Assembly (NCBI RefSeq): GCF_000281045.1
Contig: NW_008246068.1
Span: 648,913-674,269, forward strand
Length of the DNA: 25,357 nucleotides
DNA from: Saprolegnia diclina VS20
Taxonomy: Eukaryota; Oomycota; Saprolegniomycetes; Saprolegniales; Saprolegniaceae
Direction of reading: 5' to 3'
Made by a program: the position numbers and the translations under genes. The number at the start of each line of letters is the position of its first letter. Position 1 is the stretch's first letter. This document shows positions 17,044 through 25,357 of this stretch, one piece after another. Under the pieces are notes generated by a model. That model saw only the letters and a program-made list of their open reading frames with translations. It searched no databases and was not told the origin of the DNA.

Positions 17044-19915
17044 ATGGACGCGCCGTGCGTCGATGCGCCGCCTGTCTCCTTCGGCGGGGCGACGACGAAC
17101 GGCAAAGTCCCGGGAGCGTGACTCACGCCGCGCCAGGTGGCCAATGAGCCGTGACTGCGAGGCTGTTTTTGCGACGACCAGTTTTCACATGCACCTCAAG
17201 TACAGCGACGTCCTCGACATCGTCGGCAGTGCGGCGCGCGACGGCGGCGAGCTCGGCGTCGCGTCGCGCACCAAATGGCCGTGGACGTTTCGCGACTATC
17301 ACGCGGACATGCCCCACGAGCTCCTCCTCCGGCGCGGCGCGTCGCTCGTGCACCACGTTGCGCACGAGTGCAAGGCGCGCAACATGCTCGAGCACGCGGG
17401 CTCGCTCGACGAAAAGGTGTTTGCGAGCAAAGACAGCAGCCGGAACCTCTTTAGCGTCAACGCAATGGTCGAGATGGCCGGGTCGATTCCCCAAGTGCTC
17501 GATGTGCTCGTCGGCAAGCACGGCGACGACTATGGCAGCTTCCTCGCGCGCGTCTTTCGAGGCCACCTTGTCGGCACGGCGACGCTGCGCGCCCTCGCTG
17601 TCTCGCCCGACGGCTACATCCACGAGAAGCCGCCGACGTCCGAGGCGGGCGCGTCCACCGACGCCATGGACGACGGCAACACGTTCAACCACGTGGCCGC
17701 GATCGCGACTGCCGAGCTCCGTGAGACGCATTTTTTCAAAAAGGTGTCCAAGGAGCTGCTGTATATGGACTTTATGCACATCCAGCCCAACGAGCGCGCC
17801 GTCACGCGCGTCTTCAAGACGATCGACAACGAGTCGGGGCCGATGAGCGCGCAGGCCATGGACCGCTACAAGCACGTGCTCTTTGGGTACCACGTGGAGC
17901 GGCTCGGGCGCGGCGACCGGCTCCGCATTAGCTTTTACGGCGACTATTGCATTAGCACCAAGCAAAAGCAGTCGTGGAAGGACACAAAGCACCTTCTTGA
18001 GAAGCTCGCTGCGTCCGTGCACCTCCTCAAGCGCATTTGCGAGCGCCAGCACATCGAGTCGGCGCTGCCGTGGACCACCGACGACAAGGACGCCAAGAAG
18101 TGGTGCCACGTGTGCCACAAGTCGTTTTCGCTCTTCCGGAAGCGCACGTACTGCAAGTACTGCGCGCTGCCCGTGTGCTCCGACTGCTTCAAGTTTGAGC
18201 CGATCGCAATGGCTGGCGGCGCGAGCTATGAGGTGTGCATCTGCCGCCTCTGCAAGACGACGCGCCAAGCGCGCACGCAGAGCACGCGCGCGTCAATGAG
18301 CTCGCACCTCTCGTCGCACCACCGCGTGTCCCGGTCGTCGGCGAACCGGCACTCGGTCGGGTACTATGACGCCGACGACGACGCGCACGAACACGCCAAA
18401 GGTACCGTACCGCTCTCGATCGTTCCCGAGACGGACCCGTGCAGCCTCTGCCGGCAACCCACCGCGTCGGCGACAACTTGCCGGCTCTGTCGGCAGTCGT
18501 GCTGCGCCCACTGCTGCCGCATCCAGCAGTACACCAACCGGCATGGCATCGCGTTCGAAGCGTGGCTCTGCCTCCAGTGCCTCGCGTCGACGACGCAGGC
18601 GGTCACTGGTCCACCGTCGCACAAGCGCGACCGGATATCCGTCTACGAAAAGCCGCCGGCACCGACGGCCGAGCCGACGACGACAACAACCAACAACAAT
18701 TTTACCGCGTCCGACTTCATCGATACTGCGTCGTACGCGGTCAAGCACCTCGTGGCCAACCCCAACCCGAATCCCAACCCCAACGTGAATCCCAACGCGA
18801 ATCTGAATTCGAATCCGAGTGCAGCTCCCGCCAAGGGCGGTAGCGCGGGGCGGCCGTCGACGGACCGTGCGAACGAAGCACGGTACTCGCGGCACAGCAC
18901 CAACGAGGCGCGCTTCCAGCACGAGCAGCACCGCCTCAGCGAGCAGTCGGAGCTCCGGTCGAGCTTTAGCGTCGACGACACGAGCTTTGACAACACGGCG
19001 GGCGACGGCGGCTACACGTTTGCGCTACCGATGCACGTCGAGGGCAGCAACGCGTCCGAAGACAATGCAAGCGTCATGAACACGACGCTGCATCGCGGCG
19101 ACGACGACGACGACGAGGCGCACCCGCTCTCGGCCACGTCGCCGATCGTGCTCAACGGCGTCGCCTTCCACACCGAGTCGCTCCTCGCGCTGCCCAAGGG
19201 GGCGCCCAAGCCAAAGCCGCCACCGTCGTCGCCCAAGCAGGTCGTGTCGCTCGGCGCTGTCTCGAACGCCCGCCTCCTCCTCCACGACAACGCATCGTCC
19301 ACCAAGAAGCATATCGCGTCGAGCAGCGTCCAGAGCAACGAGAACGCAGTGCCGAGCGTCCGGTCAACCGCGCCGAGCACCAACATGGTGCCGAGGGACG
19401 CGCGGTCGACGGCCACCAACGACGCGCAAGATGCGATCGAAGCAGAGACCTTGCGTGTCGTTGCGTTTCTCGACATGGCGTCCAACGATGCACTCGACAG
19501 CATTTGCCACACGATCGCGACGCGCATGGACTGCGCGTACGGGTTTGTCGTGTTGATTTATAAGGGCGACTTTGTGCTCAAAGGCGCCGCGTCCGGCGAC
19601 CGCGCGGACGCCGACGCGCCGACACAGATCCCGCGGGACTGTATTCTTTCGAGCCACAGCTGCCAAGTGCCGCTGATGCTACCGGACGCCGAGATGGACC
19701 CGCGCTTTGCCCACTCGCCGCGCGTTCTGGGCGACGAGCGCATCCGCTTTTATTATGGCCTTCCGCTCGTGTCGCCCTCGGGCGTCCTCCTCGGGACGGT
19801 GGCCGTCGCCGACACGCACGCCCGCGTGCGTATTTCCTCCAAGCAGCACCAAGCCATGATCTGGTTTGCCGAGTCGACCGCCGCGCTCATCGTCCACCGC
19901 GTCCAGACCATGTAA
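17044..19915 (+). CDS. START-like/FYVE/second zinc finger/GAF protein (long paralogue)
   Basis: Exons 17044-17117 and 17182-19915 with one 64-nt intron; 935 aa. The large exon is open further upstream, but ATG 17044 gives a better-biased N-terminus (MDAPCVDAPPVSFGGATTNG), with a stop just before it. Residues ~26-320 are the START-like region. The FYVE finger begins W332-C333-x2-C336, then C349, C352, C357, C360 and a final C-x2-C. A second, FYVE-like C4 finger begins at C445 (CSLC, CRLC, CAHC, CLQC). Next come an NPNPNPNPNVNPNAN run at ~551-571, a disordered Ser/Asp-rich spacer, and a GAF domain at ~795-935 containing ERIRFYYGLPLVSPSGVLLG and AVADTHARVR. GAF domains bind small ligands, so the protein may couple a soluble signal to membrane lipid binding. 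It is convergent with a shorter paralogue. Confidence 0.82.
18757..18828 (+). repeat. Asn-Pro coding repeat in the long GAF/FYVE gene
   Basis: Tandem AAC/AAT-CCC/CCG codons encode an NP-rich run with V, A, L and S interruptions, resembling an NANP-type low-complexity tract. The repeat sits in the linker between the second zinc finger and the GAF domain and has no counterpart in the shorter paralogue. Confidence 0.6.
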
Positions 19916-20304
19916 CACGCGCCTCATTTGTCACGCGCTCAACACGACGTCTCTATGTATATAACTGTTTGTTCCAGTGTCGAGTCCTTACGCTGGAGGT
20001 GTCGTCGACAAGTTAACGACGAGGGTGGCCATGAAAAATGGCGTTCACCCTTCGAACCCTAACCCCACCGACCCCGAACCCTAGAGGCGGTCGGGAATCT
20101 GTTGGTTGCTCTCTGAGCCAGTCACGTCGTCTGCAGTAGACAACATTCAACACGGTACACATAGTCGACCACGTCTACCATGGGGTGCACGATGGTACCG
20201 CGGAAGCACGCGTATTTCGTGTCACGCTGACCGACGTCGGTGGTTGTCGCAGACGAAAGGACGTATGCTACAACATACGACTAGACTACGGTGGTTACTA
20301 GAAA
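19916..20304. other. Convergent spacer between the two GAF/FYVE genes
   Basis: 389 bp with no gene. A 9-bp direct repeat CGAACCCTA occurs at 20053-20061 and 20075-20083 within C/A-rich sequence, loosely like degenerate telomeric repeats, but it is too short and irregular to call an interstitial telomere. Confidence 0.5.
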
Positions 20305-22488
20305 CTATGGGTCTGACTCGGCGCTGCTTTTCGAGAGCGCGGTCGACGTGCGGTGTCGGTACTCGACGAGGTCGACGACGGCTTGTGCAAACTTGTGCAT
20401 GGCTTGAATGTGTTGGGCGTGGAAGCGCAGGCGCGGCGCCGTATCGGCGATCGTGACGGTCCCGAGCAAAATGCCTTCGAGCGTCACAATGGGCATCCCG
20501 ACAAAGAACCGAATGCTCTCTTTGCCGAGGACGCGGGGCGATTCTTTGAAGCGCACGTCCACGGACGCGTCGGGCACGATCGTCGGCTCGTCGAGCGACT
20601 GCAGCGTCGCCAGGTTGAGCTCGCAGCGCGACGGAATCGTGGTCGGAATGTACCCGGTGCCGGCGACGCCTTTGAGCATGAACGCCTCCTTGTAGATGAG
20701 GCACACGGCGGCGTGCGCGACCTCGAGCTCGTCGAGCGCTTGGGCACAGAGCGCATCGTGGTACGGTGTTGAACCCATGTCCAAACACGCGCTTTCCCGA
20801 AGCGCGTCGATCGCGCTGCTTTGGATGCTCGTGCGCGCGTCGCTCTCGAGCACGATCGACGACGGCTGGTGCGACGACGCCAGAAACGACGACGTCGGCG
20901 ACGACAACGGCGACAACTCGTCGTTTGAGATGTACGTGTTCGTGTCCCAAGGGTACTCGTCCACGGGTTTTCGCCGGGATGGGTGGTTGCAGCTGCCGCA
21001 GACGAGCAGGTCGAACGTCGAGAGGCTGCCGCGCCGTGTCGTGACCGCCTGCGGCGACACGCACGCGCGGCAAAAGAGCTGGCTACAGACGCCACACGGG
21101 TGCAGCGGCCCCCGCGCCTGTGCGCATTGTGTGCACGGCGTGTCTCTCGAAGGCTCAAAGCGCGACGCATTGGGTGCTTGCACGATCGAGACGCCCCAGC
21201 TGCTCTCGCTCCAGTTGCCATCGTCGTCGTCCAGCGTCTCCTGGGCGTACGCGGGCGCGACCGTGCTTGCGACGTCGTGCTGGACGGCGTCGACGCAGGC
21301 GCAGCAGATCGGGACGCGAAACTCGAGTCCATTTGGACTCTCGACGTCCTCCATGGCCGTGCACTCGTGGCATGTCGGAGCGAGACACACGCTGCAGATA
21401 AGCGGCCGCCGGAAGAAATGAAAGACCTTGGTGCAGACACGGCACGCAGCGTCGAGCGTCAACGGCACATCCGGTCGGCGCTCGACGTGCAGCTGGCGGG
21501 AGCCAAGCCGCTTCCGCAGCAGCGTCTGCTGGACCACGAGAATGTTTTCGCCGATGCTCTCGAGCCGCGACCGGACGTCGGCCGACGACGCGAGCTGCGG
21601 CGGGTACACGCAATGCTCGGCGTAGAACGAAAGGCGCACCGACTTGGGCGACGTCGCTTCCAAATGCAAGCCAAAGAGAACGTGTGTGTACCGCGGGAGG
21701 ATCGTGGTCGCGTTGAGCTTTGTTGGGTGGCTTCCGCTGTCGATGGATTTGCAAATCCGGCCAAACGAAGTAGCCGAGAGCGGCTCCATGTGGTCGAGGA
21801 AGAAGAGCTCCTTGAGGTTGCGCCCGAGGCCGCGCTCGCGAAACCACGCCTTGCGCACGCTGCAATTGAGGTCGTTGTCCGTGTAGACGAGCCGCGCGAG
21901 CTCGAGCCGCTGCAAATCGTCGCCAAAGATGCGGTACAAGAGCATGTCGCCGTTGTTGCCAGCAATAAGGTCTTGCACTTCGCTGAGCTTGGCCGCGATC
22001 TCCAAGCTCGACGTCACCGTGTACAGCTGCGTGCGCTGGTTGTACGTTGCTACGAGCCGCGACGGTTCGTGCACCGCGAGCACCGACTCGTCCCGGTCGG
22101 TCGTGTTGCGCCGCGCTTCAAACGACGCGCGCGACGAGCACTCGCGCTGGAGACGACGCAGTGCGTCCTGGCCACGCTCGACTAACTGCATGCGCGACGA
22201 TGTCTCGACGTTGTCGAGGAGCGCCCATGGCCACGTGCTCCGGTTCGCGGCGCCGCGGTCGTCGTTACTGCTCGTGAGGTTGCTCAGTGGTCGCCGGGTG
22301 GCCGTGCGCACCGTCACGCGGCGTGTGGCGGCTGTCGGCGCCGGCTCGCACCGGCGAAGCGGGTGCGCCATCGAGTTGACGGCCTCGTCGTGCGCTGGCG
22401 TTGTTGCGCCTGTCTTGCGCGACTTGCCTGTCTTCCAGAGGCTACGCGCCCATCCCAGAAGGTGTTTGTCCTCGCTGCGCTGGCTCAT
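20305..22488 (-). CDS. START-like/FYVE/second zinc finger/GAF protein (short paralogue)
   Basis: Single exon, 727 aa from ATG 22488; the frame extends a few codons further but without another ATG. Residues ~90-330 are the START-like region, including RNLKELFFLDHMEPLSATSF and YTHVLFGLHLE, which align with LLYMDFMHIQPN and YKHVLFGYHVE of the neighbour. The FYVE finger begins C349-x2-C352, then C365, C368, C373, C376 and a distal CCAC pair. A second C4 finger begins at C452 (CTQC, CGVC, CRAC, CGSC). GAF occupies ~577-727 with ESIRFFVGMPIVTLEGILLG and TIADTAPRLR. Order and spacing match the convergent gene, so this is a paralogue by inverted duplication, without the Asn-Pro run and without introns. 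A 23-bp tandem duplication lies just upstream of its start. Confidence 0.85.
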   Translation of the reverse strand: MSQRSEDKHLLGWARSLWKTGKSRKTGATTPAHDEAVNSMAHPLRRCEPAPTAATRRVTVRTATRRPLSNLTSSNDDRGAANRSTWPWALLDNVETSSRMQLVERGQDALRRLQRECSSRASFEARRNTTDRDESVLAVHEPSRLVATYNQRTQLYTVTSSLEIAAKLSEVQDLIAGNNGDMLLYRIFGDDLQRLELARLVYTDNDLNCSVRKAWFRERGLGRNLKELFFLDHMEPLSATSFGRICKSIDSGSHPTKLNATTILPRYTHVLFGLHLEATSPKSVRLSFYAEHCVYPPQLASSADVRSRLESIGENILVVQQTLLRKRLGSRQLHVERRPDVPLTLDAACRVCTKVFHFFRRPLICSVCLAPTCHECTAMEDVESPNGLEFRVPICCACVDAVQHDVASTVAPAYAQETLDDDDGNWSESSWGVSIVQAPNASRFEPSRDTPCTQCAQARGPLHPCGVCSQLFCRACVSPQAVTTRRGSLSTFDLLVCGSCNHPSRRKPVDEYPWDTNTYISNDELSPLSSPTSSFLASSHQPSSIVLESDARTSIQSSAIDALRESACLDMGSTPYHDALCAQALDELEVAHAAVCLIYKEAFMLKGVAGTGYIPTTIPSRCELNLATLQSLDEPTIVPDASVDVRFKESPRVLGKESIRFFVGMPIVTLEGILLGTVTIADTAPRLRFHAQHIQAMHKFAQAVVDLVEYRHRTSTALSKSSAESDP

Positions 22489-22524
22489 GGGTAGTACAAC
22501 ACTGGGCAAGCCGCTGAAGAAGGT

Positions 22525-22570
22525 GGTGTCGTCGGCGCAGTCACGTTGGTGTCGTCGGCGCAGTCACGTT
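22525..22570. repeat. Perfect 23-bp tandem duplication
   Basis: GGTGTCGTCGGCGCAGTCAC plus GTT occurs at 22525-22547 and again at 22548-22570, identical, followed by a partial third GGT. It sits 37-82 bp upstream of the minus-strand start at 22488, so it is in the 5' UTR or core promoter and may double a binding site. Confidence 0.85.
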
Positions 22571-22643
22571 GGTCAACGCTCAATGTACAGTGTACCTGGC
22601 GCCCTCAGTCGCGAAATGGTTGCGTGCTTTTTTGTATCCTAAA

Positions 22644-22719
22644 ATGCACCCATGCCGAATTTCAGAGTCGAAAACCGGTTTCTATGCACCGAAAAGCCGA
22701 ATTGTGCATTGAAATTCGG
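22644..22719. repeat. Mixed direct and inverted repeat block
   Basis: ATGCACC-x3-GCCGAATT (22644-22661) recurs as ATGCACC-x5-GCCGAATT (22684-22703) about 40 bp away. CCGAATTTCA (22655-22664) has a perfect inverse, TGAAATTCGG, at 22710-22719, and ATGCAC (22684-22689) pairs with GTGCAT (22704-22709). The block could fold or bind a dimeric factor upstream of the short GAF/FYVE gene. Confidence 0.7.
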
Positions 22720-23567
22720 ATATCAGGCCTGAATGGACAAACGTCAATGTCGGACAGGCGCCATCAAGTACTGTTCAATGCGCGGGGCTGTGAAGGCGCT
22801 AACGTTGGTACCGTGGGCGACGGCGCCTTGTGGCACCAAACGGTTGGTGCGTGGCGTCTAGCCTGCACTGTACTTGCTATCAACGCATCAGTGCCGCTGT
22901 CGCTTCTGTGCGGCGTGTGGTAAAAGGCTTGTGTAACAAGCGAGCGCATCCGACGCGTGCGGAGGCCCGAAGCGTTCCTACGAGTTCGATGATTCCAAGG
23001 ACGTACAATGCACGACCGCCACTCGCACCTTGCCACGCGTCCGTGTGCGCCACATCTGCCGACCGCTTTGGAGAGGCAAGGGTTGTGCATCTGGGTAGTA
23101 TAGATAAGCTTGCAGCTCTAGACAGGCATTTGTTGAGGGCAATTGCACAGCAACCGTCTTCTTGGGACGCACGTAAGTCAAGTCAAAGTATGTTTACACA
23201 AGGAATCCAACTTCCCTTGGTTTCACGCATTTCAAGTCCGTGTCAGGAAAGTGCAGCCAGCAATAATACCGGTACAAATGTAGTACGACAACACTATGCA
23301 TATAGTACTCGACACGGAGAGACCACTTGTGTACCTGGTATCCGTGCAAGGCTCTTGTTTTAACCCACCTCGCTTTGCAAAGCCAAACGGACAGTCGAGT
23401 GCCAGCCTCGTCATCGTCCAACCCAGGTGCAGACGAGGGGAGTTGCCACATGATTTACGATGTGTGGGCCACATTTTGTGCACTCATTCTCATTCACAGA
23501 AAATAAGCTCAAGTATATGGTTAGAGTGTATGGGGCTCAGTGAGGCACGGACGATGGGGCGTTGGGG

Positions 23568-24635
23568 TTATTCCTTGGCGTCGGCGGTGGTCGAAAGCGA
23601 CGTCAACATGGGCGCGTGCGGGTTGCGTATCCACGGTGGACGCACGACAAAGTAGATGCTGTTGTCGCCGGGCTTGACGTTCCAGTCCTCCACGACCTAC
23701 ACCCGTAGTTGCATACTCCCCAGTGCTTTGGTTCGTTAGTGTACCTTGTGCAGCTGGAACTTGGCCATGAGGCGGTGGCTATTCGCAAAGACATTCATGT
23801 ACGCAGTCAGCGCATGCTCGAGGCCTCCGACTGTGTCCAGATCAAACTGGATCTACGCCATTGTGTCCATAGCATGCTCCTAACGCTTGTGGACCGCACA
23901 ACGTGTCGTACCGCAATGTTGCCGTCGTCGGTGGGCGCCACGACCACCTTGCAGTCCTCCCAGTCGTTGGCGATCACTTCGTGGAGCTCTTTAATGAGGT
24001 CGGGGAGCAGCTTCTTGGTCGGCGCGTCGCCAATCGGCTTGGCCGCACCGCTCGGCACAAAGTCGTGGTAGAGAATTTTCTTCTTCTCAATCCATCGCTC
24101 GCGCACAGCGATGTCATGCGCGTCGTCGTAGTAGACGTCCATATGTGGGTAGACAAAACTCTTGTCTTCAAAGCCGTCTTCGTACTTGAGTTTCTTGGCG
24201 TTGCTGCTGCACACAAAGTCCTTGCCGCCAATCTGATATCGCTTTGCCTCCGACTCGAGACGCTCCTAGCCAGTATCATGATGCGAAAATTTATATTTGT
24301 TGGCGCCGTACCGCGCGGTGGAGCTCGTCGCTGAGGTTGAAGCGCGACGGCGTGTACTCAAACTGGTTGAAGAGGCCGTTTTTCGTCACGATCTTGGGCG
24401 GCGCCTTGAGCACAACGGCCGTATGGCGGTTCTCGTCCATTGCCTCTTGCCGCGCCATGTTGACGCTGTTGGGACCGAGCCGGGAGGGCATTTTGAGCAG
24501 CGAGTGGTAGTTGCCGGTCGAGAAGGCGCTCTTGATGTGCTCGGCCTCAGCATTTGCGTACTCGGGCAATATCGACGAGAAGTTGGGGAGCATGTAGTGG
24601 GGTACCCCGCCCTCCTCGTCGCTTGCTTGGTTCAT
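23568..24635 (-). CDS. Conserved-looking protein of unknown function (four exons)
   Basis: Exons (minus): 24635-24312, 24265-23912, 23852-23745, 23696-23568; introns 46, 59, 48 nt, all opening GTAC; phase 0 at every junction; 304 aa. It has no signal peptide or transmembrane segment. The N-terminal ~108 aa (MNQASDEEGGVPHYMLPNFS onward) is hydrophilic. The middle is rich in Tyr, Asp and Lys, with IGGKDFVCSSNAKKLKYEDG and DVYYDDAHDIAVRERWIEKK. The C-terminal part has a compact alpha/beta feel (FDLDTVGGLEHALTAYMNVF, KPGDNSIYFVVRPPW). I do not recognise the family. The mixture of charged and aromatic residues and the clean exon structure indicate a real, conserved soluble protein; a flagellar or cytoskeletal role would be a guess. 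Confidence 0.78.
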
Positions 24636-24930
24636 TGCACAAAACCTGTGTCAACCGGTTAGGCAGCGATGACGCATCTAAAAATAGTAGCCAATCCACG
24701 ACGCGTGTCAACCGTGAGGTGGTAAATTGCGTGTGTTGCGTGTAAAATAAAAATCACATGAGAAAGCGCGCGATCAGATCTGGTTTGGCGCGAGCATCTG
24801 GCGCGCAAGGCAGAACCGTCATCGTGCACAACCTATGGATGCATTTGGTTTGCACATCAGGATGCCACGCGAGGACGATGTGCGTGGTGGTAGCTGGTCG
24901 TAGAGTCATCTGGTCGACCGTGCAATGGCG
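24636..24930. other. Upstream/intergenic spacer
   Basis: About 295 bp, A/T-richer around 24720-24765. It likely contains the promoter of the minus-strand unknown gene. No further feature is supported. Confidence 0.4.
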
Positions 24931-25330
24931 CTAAAAGCTGCACTGATGCCCCAGAAAATAGTTGTTGGAGCTTTTCATGACAAATGCGGTAGTATCTGGA
25001 GGTGCAGTCAACTTGGTAGCTAGTACAGCGTGCGCGGTATCCGCATCGTACATGGCGTGCAAGCAGAGAGTGCGTTCGCTCACCACGAACGCACTTGCAC
25101 AAGGCTTGTCAGGTCGCTGAAGAAGGTGCACGCGTGCTTTTAGCAATCAAGGCAACGATAGAAACCGCGCAGTACTGGTAGTTCGTACCCAAGCACCACG
25201 CTCCTCGACAGTGGCGTCGAGAAAAAGAAAAGCTGATTGTTCCAATCCATCCGAAATGGTTGATAGCGCGCATTTCTTGCGCGGTGCTCGCTTCCGAGTA
25301 GTAGCTAGGTCTATAAACAGAGCTGTTCAT
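24931..25330 (-). CDS. Tentative small two-exon gene
   Basis: A possible model: ATG at 25330, a 52-nt intron opening GTACGA and ending AAAAG, and a second exon ending in TAG at 24931-24933. The joined frame is open and the second exon is protein-like (LCLHAMYDADTAHAVLATKL, FVMKSSNNYFLGHQCSF). The first exon has weak coding bias and other frames in it also look plausible, so the start and the splice donor are uncertain. No family is recognised. It may also continue in another arrangement beyond the window edge. Confidence 0.3.
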
Positions 25331-25357
25331 ACCCTTGGTAGTGGTGCCTCACGTGCC

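Larger units (their letters stand above)
22489..23567. other. Long intergenic region upstream of the short GAF/FYVE gene
   Basis: About 1.1 kb. It holds the tandem and dispersed repeats listed separately in its first 230 bp. A 177-codon open frame at 22830-23363 (+) lacks the coding bias of the real genes and looks accidental. I see nothing else that can be supported. Confidence 0.5.

Noticed and set aside
17123-18268. 381-codon minus-strand frame under the START-FYVE-GAF gene
   Set aside because: Antisense to a strongly supported coding exon with recognisable domains; composition is explained by G/C-biased codons read backwards.
20053-20083. CCCTAA-like sequence suggesting an interstitial telomere
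   Set aside because: Only two imperfect units in C/A-rich DNA, not a tandem array.
20983-22185. 400-codon plus-strand frame under the short GAF/FYVE gene
   Set aside because: Shadow frame opposite conserved FYVE and START-like sequence.
22830-23363. 177-codon plus-strand open frame in the intergenic region
   Set aside because: Weak third-position bias, no recognisable domain and no clear start.

Overview
This window looks like nuclear DNA of an oomycete, most likely a GC-rich member of the Saprolegniales. The reasons are dense genes on both strands, coding frames with a very strong G/C third-position bias, tiny GT-AG introns (mostly 41-65 nt, usually opening GTAC), proteins joining lipid-binding START-like domains to FYVE zinc fingers, and a Cys/His-repeat protein of the kind often mislabelled 'WRKY19-like' in oomycetes. 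The species call is inference. All splice models were built by eye from GT/AG positions, reading phase and protein sense, so exon ends should be checked with RNA.

Layout, left to right. 476-1417 (+): secreted or cell-surface Thr/Pro-rich single-pass membrane protein. 1595-3346 (-): START-FYVE protein, five exons. 4264-5037 (-): protein with seven Cys/His repeats. 5717-7087 (-): RanBP2 zinc finger plus RING-IQ-RING protein (RNF32-like), seven exons, divergent from 7414-8605 (+), an EF-hand protein with six exons. 8968-9910 (+): an unrecognised multi-exon gene that may carry an in-frame stop. 9928-12110 (+): a fusion of a gamma-butyrobetaine-hydroxylase-like Fe(II)/2-oxoglutarate oxygenase with an HD-domain protein. 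12665-13793 (-): DNAJC25-like ER J-protein. 13919-15402 (-): Lys-Pro-rich coiled-coil protein. 15971-16682 (+): small mRNA-export-adaptor-like protein with two UAP56-binding motifs. 17044-19915 (+) and 20305-22488 (-): a convergent pair of START-FYVE-zinc finger-GAF paralogues. 23568-24635 (-): conserved-looking protein of unknown function. 24931-25330 (-): tentative small gene.

The most interesting locus is 9928-12110. The two joined domains are the same pair, in the same order of reaction, as the bacterial phosphonate-degrading pairs PhnY/PhnZ and TmpA/TmpB, where a 2OG oxygenase hydroxylates an aminophosphonate and an HD-domain diiron oxygenase cleaves the C-P bond. Here they form one predicted 685-aa protein with a mitochondrial-type N-terminus, so a one-chain, organelle-located phosphonate (or related quaternary amine) catabolic enzyme in a eukaryote is a reasonable hypothesis. 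Other points of interest are the duplicated UAP56-binding exons, the RanBP2-RING-IQ-RING architecture, the GAF/FYVE inverted pair, and a CCAAT-box cluster between two gene 3' ends.
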